DNA from: CAYUYV01 sp964561475
GTDB lineage: Bacteria > Pseudomonadota > Alphaproteobacteria > JAJFIK01
Length of the DNA stretch: 64,000 nt
Direction of reading: 5' to 3'
Assembly: GCA_964561475.1 (NCBI GenBank)
Contig: CAZLPU010000014.1
Coordinates: 9,915-73,914, forward strand
The notes beneath the pieces are model-generated. The model saw only the letters and a program-made list of their open reading frames with translations, was not told where the DNA came from and ran no database searches. The translations under genes were made by a program, and so were the position numbers. Positions 37,434 to 48,400 of this stretch are shown here, one piece after another; positions within the stretch are counted from its first letter, which is position 1, and each line of letters begins with the position of its first letter.

Positions 37434-37715
37434 ATGCTTTCTCAGTCCACCCACACACTGACCGACCAGATGCCCTGCCGCTTCCTGCCCACGGTGACCA
37501 TCACCGCCTCGGTGTTCGACATTCTGATCGCGAACAAGTTGATGACCGAGACCCAGGCCGCCGCCATCCTGACCGATATCTCGGCCAATGCTCCGAACAC
37601 GCCTGATTTCGATGACCTGAAGATGGTGACCGATATCACCGCCCGGATGATGCGCGATCCCTCCCGGACCGCGATCCGCCACCGGATCAAACGCATTCTC
37701 TCCGAGACCCGGTAG
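37434..37715 (+). CDS. Hypothetical 93-residue protein
   Basis: The frame starts at an ATG with a GGGAG site about 8 nt upstream and ends in TAG. The protein is mostly helical and soluble, with no span or signal peptide. It starts MLSQSTHTLTDQM and contains the ordered-looking segments TVTITASVFDILIANKLM and TETQAAAILTDISANAPN. It ends with a basic helix, RTAIRHRIKRILSETR. No family is recognised. It lies about 490 bp past the RTX gene and about 680 bp before the mechanosensitive channel gene, in otherwise empty DNA. The region 36941-37433 before it holds only the RTX terminator. Confidence 0.68.
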   Translation: MLSQSTHTLTDQMPCRFLPTVTITASVFDILIANKLMTETQAAAILTDISANAPNTPDFDDLKMVTDITARMMRDPSRTAIRHRIKRILSETR

Positions 37716-38394
37716 AGCCCAATCAGCAAGACGCTCCCCGGCGCTCCTGCGGAATGAGGTCTGTTCGAGTGGCGCCTGCAACCCAAGCCTGTGGGGAGGA
37801 CAGCGAGCGTCAGGTCGATGCCGAAGTCGGGCCACCCACCCGGGCCACCCACCCGGGCCATGAAAGCGGGCCGTGAACCTGGGTCATGAACCAGGGCGCC
37901 CTCACGTTGCAATCGGTCAGGGCCGTGCCTCCCTGACCGGTCTCCCCTCCCTCCCTGTGCAAAATTCAGCAGGCTTGACCGTGCCGGACGCGCAAGATGG
38001 TTGACCGCCGAGGCCGGTTCGCCGCCAATACGCCCCGTCGAGTTCCGCACGCGTCTTCCCGTCATGGGCTGAAAGGCCCGTGGCCGTTCCCGCTATCTCC
38101 CTGTGTCGCGTCTCCTGGTCCAATCCCGTAAATGCTCCCATGGAATGGAGCCTTTGAGGGGGGGCGACGCCGGGGAGCCACCGGCAGAGGCGGCAGCGTC
38201 CACGAGCCCGTCCCACCGCCGGGTTGCCGCGTGTCCAGGATCTTGTTCCCCTGCGGACTGCCCTTGCCCGGATCCATGACCTGGATCCAGAGTAAGGCCC
38301 CCTGTCCAGCGCCGGGAAATCGCCATCACATGGCCCCTTCGGGCTGCACTCTCCGGACAGAGGCCGGTTTCACTGGCGAGGGAGAGACATCGCA
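37716..38394. other. Intergenic, no gene seen
   Basis: This 679-bp gap precedes the channel gene. A short GC-rich direct repeat is visible at about 37829-37861 (GGGCCACCCACCC twice). Several minus-strand frames across 37900-38400 overlap each other and lack ribosome sites. Confidence 0.45.
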
Positions 38395-40989
38395 ATGGAG
38401 GCAAGGGTGCGTCTTCAGATTTTCCGGGCTGTGCTCGCGGGTTTCGGTATGCTTCTCATCGCCGCCGCCGCCATGGCCCAGCTTGAGGTCAAGGGAACAC
38501 TGGATCAGGTGGACCGGGACATCGAAGCTCTGTCCAACGATCTTCGCACTGTCGAAGATAGTCTCTTGAACGCCGATCCCGACGGGGTGGACCTGGAAGA
38601 GGTGCGCACGGAGCTTGCGGGTTTTGAAAGGCGGGCAGGGGAAATCTTCGCCATGCTTTCTCCCGTCCGGGATCAGGTGGTGAGCGCCCTGGCAACCCTC
38701 GGTCCCCTCGAAGAAGGTGTCGAGGAACCCGAAGAGATCGCCAGTGAACGGACCCGTCTGACGGCCCAGCAAACCCGGGTCGACGGGCTGGTGCGCCGCC
38801 TGGAGGTCGCCGGCAACAGGATCCTGGCCCTGAGAACCCGCCTCGCGGAAATCTCCCGGGACCGGTTTCTGGTCAATGTCTTCCAGCGCGGGCCTTCGCC
38901 CTTGAGCCTGACTGTCTGGCAGGAGGTGCTATCCAACCTGGAGCGGGGCAGGGGCGCTGCCATGGAGCACCTGGCCGACTGGTATGAGGGGCTTCAGGGC
39001 CCTGGGCACATGGCCATTGTGCTGGGCAGTCTTGCCGTCGGCATCTTGATCCTCTTGGTCCTCGCCTTTCCCGTCCGCCGTAAGGTCAGCATTCATATCG
39101 GCCTGCACACCATGGGGGATGCACCCGGATCCGGCAGGCTGTGTGGCATTGCCTTTATCCGCCTTGCAAACCGGATGGTCTGGGTTGTGCTGGGTTTCGC
39201 CATCTTCGCCGGGATTGCTGCATTCCACGGGGTGCCCGGGGACACTGCCCGGCCTCTGGTCATGGCCCTGGCGATCGGCCTGTTTGCCGTTTACATCGGG
39301 GACGGGCTTGCCAAGACCATTTTTGCCCCCGGTGAACCGGAATTGCGCCCCCTGAAGGTGACGGACCGCCAGGCCCAGGTCCTCTCCCTTAGCGTCACCG
39401 GCATGACTTCGATCTTCGCGATTGATGTCCTCACCCAGAGTATCGGCGATTATCTCGATGCGGGGCTGAGCTTTGCGGTGGCGGAAGGATTCATCATCTC
39501 CGTCGGTGCCGCAATCGTGCTTCTGCCCCTGGCCTATCCGCCCCTCTGGCTCAGCCCCCCGGCAACTCGCGATCCCGGCGACCAACCGGACGCTCCCGGC
39601 GGACCGGAGGCTGCTGCCGAGTCTGACCCTCAGGATGAAACCGAAGAGCAAAAAGCCGGCATCCGGACCATCCTGTTCATTCCCATGATGGCCATACTGG
39701 CGCTCGTGCCCCTGGCCTGCGCTCTGGCGGGGTATGCGTCCCTGTCCCGGTTCCTGATCGAAAAGGCGGTTTATATCGGTGGGCTGCTGGGTGTCCTCTA
39801 CCTGCTGCGGGGTTTCCTGAAGACCATCATTCTGAACTGGGTCCATCGCCTCCAGCCCAGCCGGACCGCCTCACCCGAACCCGAGGAGGAACCTGTCCAG
39901 GAATCGTTTCTGGATTTCTGGGTCGGCCTGACCCTGGACTCCACATTGCTTGTCCTGGCCCTGCCGCTGGCTCTGCTGATCATGGGCATGGTCTGGGCGG
40001 ATATCTGGACCCTGGCGCTCCTGGCACTCCAGGGAGTCAAGATCGGGCCGGTCACCCTGTCCCCCGCCGCTCTTTTCCTGGGCGTTCTGCTTTTTGTCGG
40101 CGGTCTGCTCTTCACCAGGCTCATCCAGCGCATTCTGGCCACCCGGCTGCTGCCGAAAACCAATCTGAATTCCGGGGCGCGGGACTCCTTGCGCACTTTG
40201 GTTGGCTATTCCGGTTTTGCCATCACGTTCATGGCGGCCATCGGTTTTATCGGCGTGGATCTGTCGAACATTGCCCTCATCGCCGGTGCTCTTTCCGTGG
40301 GGATCGGGTTCGGCCTTCAGGGCATTGTGAACAATTTCGTTTCCGGGCTGATTTTGCTGTTCGAGCGGCCTTTCAAGGTTGGGGACTGGATCGTCACCAC
40401 CTCAGGGGAAGGGATCGTCCGGCGCATCAGCGTGCGCTCCACGGAAATCGAGAGCTTCACCCGCCAGTCCATCATCATTCCCAATGCGGAAATGATCTCT
40501 TCGGCGGTCTCCAACTGGACCCACCGGGACAAGATTGCCCGGGTGACCATTGCCGTGGGCGTGGCCTATGGCTCCCCGGTCCGGGAAGTGGAACGGATCC
40601 TGCTCGAATGTGCCCAGGAAGAGCCCCGGCTGACCCGCCGCCCTGCCGCCTATGTCTATTTCGCGGGCTTCGGCGACAGCAGCCTCGATCTGGAACTGCG
40701 GGCCTTCGTGCGCAACAATGACGAGGTGCTCGGTATCCAGACGGGATTGCGCTTCGCGGTGGTGGAGAAGTTTGAGAAAGCGGGCATCACCATCCCCTTC
40801 CCCCAGCGGGACGTTCACATCATCACCTCCCCTGGGAAGGACGACATCACCGCTCCGGCGTCGGACGATGGGTCTCGCGGCACGAAACCGGGCGGTACGA
40901 AACCGGGTGGGGGCACAAAATCCCTGGCCCGTCCTGTGGTCCACCGTCTGCGCCGGATGAAGGCGACACCGATGCCCCGGCCTCTGTGA
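38395..40989 (+). CDS. DUF3772-containing mechanosensitive ion channel (MscS/MscK-like)
   Basis: The 864-residue inner-membrane protein has an N-terminal signal/span (FRAVLAGFGMLLIAAAAMA). A periplasmic helical DUF3772-type region follows (residues 30-190, LDQVDRDIEALSNDLRTVED). Next come a series of membrane spans and the MscS core (about 599-730). The core shows the pore helix IALIAGALSVGIGFGLQGIVNN, FVSGLILLFERPFKVGDW and the beta-domain entry IIIPNAEMISSAVSNWTH. It would release solutes on hypo-osmotic shock. The C-terminal 50 residues are charged and Gly/Lys-rich. The start has a GGGAGAG site 8 nt upstream. Confidence 0.9.
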   Translation: MEARVRLQIFRAVLAGFGMLLIAAAAMAQLEVKGTLDQVDRDIEALSNDLRTVEDSLLNADPDGVDLEEVRTELAGFERRAGEIFAMLSPVRDQVVSALATLGPLEEGVEEPEEIASERTRLTAQQTRVDGLVRRLEVAGNRILALRTRLAEISRDRFLVNVFQRGPSPLSLTVWQEVLSNLERGRGAAMEHLADWYEGLQGPGHMAIVLGSLAVGILILLVLAFPVRRKVSIHIGLHTMGDAPGSGRLCGIAFIRLANRMVWVVLGFAIFAGIAAFHGVPGDTARPLVMALAIGLFAVYIGDGLAKTIFAPGEPELRPLKVTDRQAQVLSLSVTGMTSIFAIDVLTQSIGDYLDAGLSFAVAEGFIISVGAAIVLLPLAYPPLWLSPPATRDPGDQPDAPGGPEAAAESDPQDETEEQKAGIRTILFIPMMAILALVPLACALAGYASLSRFLIEKAVYIGGLLGVLYLLRGFLKTIILNWVHRLQPSRTASPEPEEEPVQESFLDFWVGLTLDSTLLVLALPLALLIMGMVWADIWTLALLALQGVKIGPVTLSPAALFLGVLLFVGGLLFTRLIQRILATRLLPKTNLNSGARDSLRTLVGYSGFAITFMAAIGFIGVDLSNIALIAGALSVGIGFGLQGIVNNFVSGLILLFERPFKVGDWIVTTSGEGIVRRISVRSTEIESFTRQSIIIPNAEMISSAVSNWTHRDKIARVTIAVGVAYGSPVREVERILLECAQEEPRLTRRPAAYVYFAGFGDSSLDLELRAFVRNNDEVLGIQTGLRFAVVEKFEKAGITIPFPQRDVHIITSPGKDDITAPASDDGSRGTKPGGTKPGGGTKSLARPVVHRLRRMKATPMPRPL

Positions 40990-41090
40990 CGGTCCGGCGG
41001 TTCCGTCTGCGGTGCGGGCGGCCGTCATGTTTGGAGACTCTCCGGGGCAGGAAGATCAGTGGGGGCATGGTCTGGACCAAGAAGGGGACT

Positions 41091-41118
41091 GCCGGCCGGA
41101 GGCGCTCCTCCGGCCGGC
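41091..41118. other. Strong GC hairpin between convergent genes
   Basis: A perfect 12-bp inverted repeat (GCCGGCCGGAGG / CCTCCGGCCGGC) with a 4-nt loop lies between the channel gene and the convergent SDR gene. It has no T-run on either side, so it is not a canonical intrinsic terminator. It may still stop or protect convergent transcripts. Confidence 0.6.
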
Positions 41119-41127
41119 GATCCGGTT

Positions 41128-41191
41128 CAGATCCTATCCCACTCAGCTCCTATCCCACTCAGCTCCTATCCCACCCAGATCTTATCCCACA
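41128..41191. repeat. 16-bp tandem repeat, four units
   Basis: Four head-to-tail units read CAGATCCTATCCCACT, CAGCTCCTATCCCACT, CAGCTCCTATCCCACC and CAGATCTTATCCCACA. The last unit contains the stop codon and the final codons of the minus-strand SDR gene, so the array arose by duplication of the gene's 3' end. Confidence 0.85.
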
Positions 41192-42234
41192 TTGTGCACG
41201 GCCTTCACCCAGGGGCCCAGTTGGGAGTTGCCGAGCATGCTGACCTGGGTCTTGGCGCTCACCGCATTGATGCCCTCCTGGGGCCGGGCAATCGGATGCA
41301 CCGCGCGGCGCAGGGGACGCTCGCCGGCGGGCATGGCCATGATTTCGGCGATGGCCCGGGGCACATCCATCGGGTCGGTGGTTTGCCCGCTGCCGTCGCG
41401 CCGGCCTATTCCGGCGGTCAGTTCCGGATAGGCCGCCATGAGTGCCTGATCCGTCCGCTCCCGGAGGGCCTGACCATTCTTGTTGCTGTTGCGCCAGATG
41501 TTGGTGGGAAAACCGCCGGGCTGAATGATCGTGACATCGATCCCATGGGGCACGAGCTCATAGGCCATCTGCTCGCTCATGGCCTCCAGGGCGAACTTCG
41601 TGGCCGAATACTGCCCGAAGCCCGGAATGATCACTCGGCCCAACTGGGATGAGATCTGGAAGATCTGCCCCTTCTTTGCCGCCCGCATGGCCGGGAGCAC
41701 GGCGCTCGCCATCCGGTGGCAGCCCATGACATTGGTCTCGAAGGTGAGGTTGGTGGCGGCCATGTCCTGGACCTCGATCGGTCCCGGCACGGAAATGCCC
41801 GCATTGTTGATGAGGACATCCAGGGGGCCGCCGGTGGCCTCCAGGGCCGCGTTGACCCCTAACGTGACCTGTTCGTCCGAGAGCACATCGATCTCGATCA
41901 CGTCGATGGCCAGTTTCTCACTGGCAGCCAGATCCCGCAATTCCTCCGCTTCCGGACGGGGCATGTTGCGCATGGTGGCAAAGACCCGCGCGCCGAGCCG
42001 GGCGTAATACTCCGCACCGAGCCGTCCGAAACCCGACGAGGTGCCCGTGATCAGGATGGACAGCCCGGACAGATCCGGCGCCTCGGCCGCCTCCGCCTTC
42101 GATGCATCCGCCGCAGCTTCCTCCGACGCGGACGCCGCCTGGGCTGCCGCCGATGCCGCCGCGAGGGTTGCCGCTCCGGCCATCAGGTCCCGCCGGGACA
42201 AAACCGCCTGTTTTTTCACTGTTTCTTCGGTCAT
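41182..42234 (-). CDS. Short-chain dehydrogenase with an N-terminal Tat signal
   Basis: The 350-residue protein starts with a twin-arginine type leader (SRRDLMAGAATLAAASAAAQ near residues 13-32, then ASASEEAAADASKA). A complete classical SDR domain follows: GTSSGFGR (cofactor loop), NNAGISVPG, the catalytic region FQISSQLGRVIIPGFGQYSATK and IQPGGFPTNIW. The leader suggests export by the Tat pathway with bound cofactor, which is uncommon for SDRs. The ATG at 42234 (MTEETVKK) is preferred; an upstream frame adds residues with no ribosome site. Its 3' end is part of the 16-bp tandem repeat. Substrate unknown. Confidence 0.85.
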   Translation of the reverse strand: MTEETVKKQAVLSRRDLMAGAATLAAASAAAQAASASEEAAADASKAEAAEAPDLSGLSILITGTSSGFGRLGAEYYARLGARVFATMRNMPRPEAEELRDLAASEKLAIDVIEIDVLSDEQVTLGVNAALEATGGPLDVLINNAGISVPGPIEVQDMAATNLTFETNVMGCHRMASAVLPAMRAAKKGQIFQISSQLGRVIIPGFGQYSATKFALEAMSEQMAYELVPHGIDVTIIQPGGFPTNIWRNSNKNGQALRERTDQALMAAYPELTAGIGRRDGSGQTTDPMDVPRAIAEIMAMPAGERPLRRAVHPIARPQEGINAVSAKTQVSMLGNSQLGPWVKAVHNVG

Positions 42235-42445
42235 GTGAAACCTCCCTGTCATCCAAGCCGAACACCGCTGCCCGGCTTTCCACAGGCCAGTATACACACG
42301 CCCGAGCCCCTGCGACCCGCTACGCCAAGAACCATGGACGAACCGGAATCACCGCCGGATTTCCGGTCCCGTTCTACTGGTCCCGTTTTCCCAGCCCCGT
42401 TTTCCCAGCCTGGCGCAATGCTGAAGGGACGACCTCACGCCCGGC

Positions 42446-45400
42446 CTACCACGCAAACCCGTCATCGCTCTCCGGGGTGTTCACAATGTCCGCGTCTTCG
42501 CTGAGAGGTTCTGGGACCGGATTGTCCTCCCCGCCCATTTCCCCTTTCAACGGCGCCTGTGACACCAGATTTTCCGGATCATTGCCGGGATCATTGGATG
42601 CATCGGCGAAGTCAAAGGCATCTTGCTCAATGTCCGAACCATCATCCGGAGCATCCAGCAGCGTTGCCCCATTGACCTCAGTCGTCTGACTTTGGGCAGG
42701 CGGTTGAAGCGCCAACCCGTTGAGTCCGGACTGGTAGACATCCGCTGCGGTTTGCGCATCGGGTTTGGACTGGAAGATGGCGAATTCGTCGATGCGGCCC
42801 TGGAACTGCTGGGTCACGGGCTGGGAGGTGAGATTGCCCGAGGACCGCAGGGAGGCGCCGAGCACCCAGGGTTCCTGATTGCCGATGCCGCCGGAACTGT
42901 CTCCAAGCCCGCCCTCATAGGCACTGGCCGCCACTTCAACCCCGTCGAGATAGAGGGTCAGGCCGCCGGTGCCGAAGCCCACCATCACATGGGTCCAGTC
43001 ACTGGCCTGGACCGCGTTCGGAACGGAAAGAATTTGATCCTGGGACGCATTGACGTTCTGGAGCCGCAGCCAGAGGGTGCCGCCGCTGAGCACCCGCAGA
43101 TCCACATGACCGCCGGTGCCGTTGAAGCTGGCATCCTTGGACACCACACCCATGTCTGTCGCGGTGGTGTCCGCGTTGAACCAGACCGAGAACCCGCCGT
43201 CATTGAGCAGGAAAGCGGGATCGTGGGGGATCTCCACATAGCCCTGGCCATCGAAATCAAGCCCCTGGCCCACAATACCTTGATCCGTAAAGGCTGCATT
43301 GTTGACCAGGGTGCCGTTGAAGCCGGAAATCTCGTCCTGGAGCACCGGCGCAATATCATCCGTCCCCGGCCAGTAGCTCAGAAGATCGAAGGACGGGCCG
43401 TCACTCTCCCCCCGGATGGTCAGGGTCACCGTGGCGCCATTGCTTTCGGAAGCCTGGCCCAGACCGGCACTGGCGAGGGTATAGGAGAAACTGTCCGTGC
43501 CGGTCTCGCCGGTCTCCAGCCCATCGAACTGTCCGTTCGGATCATAGCTGAAGGTGCCGTCTTCATTGAGGGTCAAGAGGGCGCCGGAGGCCAGGGTGAT
43601 CTGTTCCCCCACATCCGCCGCCGCACCATTGACGGTGAGGACCACGAAGGCGCTGTCCGGATCCGTGTCCGCGCCGGATCCGTTGTCAGTAAAAACCGAT
43701 TCGGACACCGTCGCGCTTTCCAGCAGGCTGAACCCGTCATCAAAGGCGGCAGGGGCGTCCTCAACACCCGCGATTGTCACGGTTACGGTCGCGTCGGCGG
43801 TTGCCCCCAGCGGGTCAGCCACCGTGTAGTCAACGGTCTCGACCGCATTGTCCCCGGTTCTGAGGCTTTCGAACCGGCCATTGGGATCGAAGCTGAACGA
43901 GCCGTCGTCATTCAGGGTAAAGAGCGCCCCGGAGGCCAGGGTGATCTGCTCACCGACTGTCGCGGCAGAGCCATCGACCCGGGTCACAGTCAGGGCACCC
44001 CCCTCCGGGTCACTATCCGGTGTGTCCGGATTGGCGGCGAACACGGAACCGGCGGCGGCCGTGTCCTCGTCCGCCCCAATGGCATCATCAATCGCTACAG
44101 GTGCTTCATTCAGGCCGGTCACGTCAATGGTCACGGTTGCGGCTTCAACGGCATCCTGGAGGGTGTAGGTGAAGCTATCGGCAATGATCTGTTCCGGCTC
44201 CGGCGTAATGGCGCCATTCGGCGTGTAGGTGAAGGTCCCGTCCGCGGCGACGGTCAAAAGGGCCCCCGACGGCAGAACGATCTCCTGACCCACATTGGCG
44301 GTGGCCCCATTGACCGCGGCGATGGCCAGCGGATCATCCGGATCCGTATCCGGCCCATTGCCGTTATCGGTGAAAAGGGAGCCTGCGATCGTTCCATCGG
44401 CGGCCACGTTGAACCGGTCATCCGCTGCTTCGGGCAGATCCTCCAGTCCGGTCACGGTGAGGCTCACAGTGCCGTTGCCCTGGTCTCCCAGGGCGTCTTC
44501 CAGGGTGTAGCTGATGGTGACTGAGGCGCTTTCATCAGTGTCCAGGCTCTGGAAGTCTTGACCGGGATCGAAACGGATCTGCCCGGCATCGATGAAGGCC
44601 TGACCGAGGCCGCCGCTCACCTCAACGGACGAAAGCACGAAGCTGGCGGGTATATCGTCCAGGTCCGGATCGCTATCATTGGCCAGGACCTCGATGGCGA
44701 TGGCCGTATCCTCATCCGTCGTAGCCAAATCGTCCTCAGCCGCTGGAGCGTCATTGAGCCCGTTGACTGTGAAGACGGCTGTACCCTGATCGGTCTGCCC
44801 TTCGTCATCGGAAACGGTGTAGGTCACCGTGACCGTGGCCACGTCCCCTTCGTCCAATTCGTCAAAATCCGTCCCTGGATCCAGAATGATGCTATTGCCG
44901 TCGATCTCCAGGGTTCCCGTTGTCAGCGCGCCGGCCAGAATACCGGTGACCGAGGGCGTGGCGATTGCGGTCAGGGACAGATTGGTCACCGGGTCATCCG
45001 CATCGGTATCATTGGCAATGACGTCAAGGGAGATGGTTGTGTTCTCACCGGCGGTCACGGCATCATCAACGGCGACCGGCGGTTGGGGGGCGGGCGGCGT
45101 TCCGATCGCCAACCCGTTGAGTCCGGACTGGTAGACATCCGCTGCGGTTTGCGCATCGGGTTTGGACTGGAAGATGGCGAATTCGTCGATGCGGCCCTGG
45201 AACTGCTGGGTCACGGGCTGGGAGGTGAGATTGCCCGAGGACCGCAGGGAGGCGCCGAGCACCCAGGGTTCCTGATTGCCGATGCCGCCGGAACTGTCTC
45301 CAAGCCCGCCCTCATAGGCACTGGCCGCCACTTCAACCCCGTCGAGATAGAGGGTCAGGCCGCCGGTGCCGAAGCCCACCATCACATGGGTCCAGTCACT

Positions 45401-48400
45401 GGCCTGGACCGCGTTCGGAACGGAAAGAATTTGATCCTGGGACGCATTGACGTTCTGGAGCCGCAGCCAGAGGGTGCCGCCGCTGAGCACCCGCAGATCC
45501 ACATGACCGCCGGTGCCGTTGAAGCTGGCATCCTTGGACACCACACCCATGTCTGTCGCGGTGGTGTCCGCGTTGAACCAGACCGAGAACCCGCCGTCAT
45601 TGAGCAGGAAAGCGGGATCGTGGGGGATCTCCACATAGCCCTGGCCATCGAAATCAAGCCCCTGGCCCACAATACCTTGATCCGTAAAGGCTGCATTGTT
45701 GACCAGGGTGCCGTTGAAGCCGGAAATCTCGTCCTGGAGCACCGGCGCAATATCATCCGTCCCCGGCCAGTAGCTCAGAAGATCGAAGGACGGGCCGTCA
45801 CTCTCCCCCCGGATGGTCAGGGTCACCGTGGCGCCATTGCTTTCGGAAGCCTGGCCCAGACCGGCACTGGCGAGGGTATAGGAGAAACTGTCCGTGCCGG
45901 TCTCGCCGGTCTCCAGCCCATCGAACTGTCCGTTCGGATCATAGCTGAAGGTGCCGTCTTCATTGAGGGTCAAGAGGGCGCCGGAGGCCAGGGTGATCTG
46001 TTCCCCCACATCCGCCGCCGCACCATTGACGGTGAGGACCACGAAGGCGCTGTCCGGATCCGTGTCCGCGCCGGATCCGTTGTCAGTAAAAACCGATCCG
46101 GACACCGTCGTGCTTTCCTGCAGGCTGAACCCGTCATCAAAGGCGGCAGGGGCATCCTCAACACCCGCGATTGTCACGGTTACGGTGGCGTCGGCGGTTG
46201 CCCCGAGCGGGTCAGCCACCGTGTAGTCAACGGTCTCGACCGCACTGTCTCCGGTTCTGAGGCTTTCGAACTGGCCATTGGGATCGAAGCTGAATGAGCC
46301 GTCGTCATTCAGGGTAAAGAGCGCCCCGGAGGTCAGAATGATCTGCTCACCGACTGTCGCGGCAGAGCCATCGACCCGGGTCACGGTCAGGGCACCCCCC
46401 TCCGGGTCACTGTCCGGTGTGTCCGGATTGGCGGCGAACACGGAACCGGCAGCAGCCGTGTCCTCATCCGCCCCAATGGCATCATCAATCGCCACAGGTC
46501 CCACATTGGGGAGCGCAATCGTCAGCCTGAGGGTGGCTTGATCCGTAAGGGCCCCATCGCTCACGGTGTAGGTGACCGCTTCTTCGACGACAGTACCGGG
46601 GGAGAGATCGCCATAAGCGCCATTGGGATCAAAACTGAAGGTGCCGTCCCCACTGACCGTCACAAGCCCGCCCGACGGCAAACTCACCGGCTGGCCGACA
46701 TTCGCCTCAAGCCCATCCACGCTGGAGACAGTCAGGGGTGTTCCGTCTACGTCGCTATCGGGTCCGGAGCCGTTGTCGCTCAGAACATTACCGGTCTGCA
46801 CCTCGTCCGGCGTTACCCTGACAGCATCATCCTGGGCGTCCGGAGCGTCATTCTGAGGGACAACGGTAATGGTGACCGTTGCACTCGCCGAATTGCCCGC
46901 CTCATCGGTGACAGTGTAGACAAAGGCATCTGGCCCATTGAAATTCTGATCGGGCCGATAGGTGATGACATCGTCCGACGGATCATCCGTTCCACGATCA
47001 TCCACTGAAACGATGCCTTGGGCAGGCTGCTGGAAAATGCCCAGAACCAGGGCGTCACTGTCGGCATCGCTGTCATTACTGAGCACGTCGATGGCAACCG
47101 GAGTATCTTCGTCCGTCGTCGCCTGATCGTCCAATGCCACCGGTATCGCCCCTACCGGTCCACGGAAGCTGAGGGCAGCGGTGGTTGAGGCCTCGCCTCC
47201 TTCACCATCACTGACCGTGAAGTTCAAGAGCCCATAGACCTGGCCCTGACCAAGATCGACAAAGCTCGCAGGCAAGGTCTCGGGTGTGATGGTCCGGGTA
47301 ATCGACAGAACAGTGCCGTCAAGGCTGAACAGTCCTTCAAAGTCATCAGCCAGCGTATAGGTCAGCTCATCGCCGTCGGCATCTTCGGAAAAGACTGTGG
47401 CGATCTCCCCAATGGGGGTGGACGGAGACAATACGGGGACGGTTGGCGAGAGCACCGGCGCGGTGGGAGCCACATTGCCCGTAGGCTGATCAAGCTCGAT
47501 CCCGGCCATGCCCGCGTCCACAACACTTTGGACTTCAAAGTCGGACAGGGCTGTCCCGGAGACCAGAACCTCATCCATGCGTCCGGAAAAGAACCGGCTG
47601 CCGGGGTCCGCGGAGAGCGAATTGGATGCCCGGCCACTGGACCCCAGAACCAGAGGTTCGAAATTGCCCGCGCCGCCGGAAGTCTGTCCGAGACCGCCCG
47701 TATACGGATTTGTGGCGACTGAAGTACCGTTGACATAGAGAACTACGCCGTTCTGACCCCATGTCGCCGCGACATGGGTCCATTGACCGGCTCCAATCCG
47801 GGGGCCGAACAACTCCACGTCAAAAGTGGCGTCCACATTCTGAAGGCGCAGATAGAGTTGTCCACCGGTCAGGACATCAATGCCGATATGGCCGCCGGTT
47901 CCATTGAAACTGGCATCCTTAGACACAAGGGTCTGATTGGTCGCGATTTGATCCGCATTCATCCAGAACGCGATGGTGCCCTCGTCAAGGAGGAATGAGT
48001 CGTCATGGGGGATGACAACCCGGTCGTCAATCCCGTCAAAAATCAAACCGTTTCCGGCAAGCCCTTCACCGGTCAGACCGGCACCGCCCTGAAGCGCGCC
48101 ATCATTCCCATTGCCGCTGGCGTCGGTCACAGAATCCGGACGGCCATCGGACAGGGTGTACAGAGCAATCACGTCGGTCAGGAGCGGTGCGCCCCCGCCC
48201 ACTTGAGGCAGAACGCCGGTGACTGAAGCGACGTTCCAGGCCGCCGGATAGATTTCAGAACTGCCGTTGGACGTGGCCACGAGGCTGACCACCGGTCCCA
48301 GGGGGATCTGCTGCGGGGCGACAATGTTGCTTGCATCCTGGCTCAGGGTCAGCGTGCCTTGCAGCGCATCAAGAACATCGCCGGTCAGCGTGATGGTCGG

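Noticed and set aside
42623..46297. Long plus-strand frames (633 and 579 residues) opposite the giant gene
   Set aside because: They repeat exactly where the coding duplication repeats and have no domains; they are antisense shadows.
42711..46498. Possible CRISPR-like or satellite array
   Set aside because: Only two long copies, in frame, with protein domains; no short repeat-spacer pattern.
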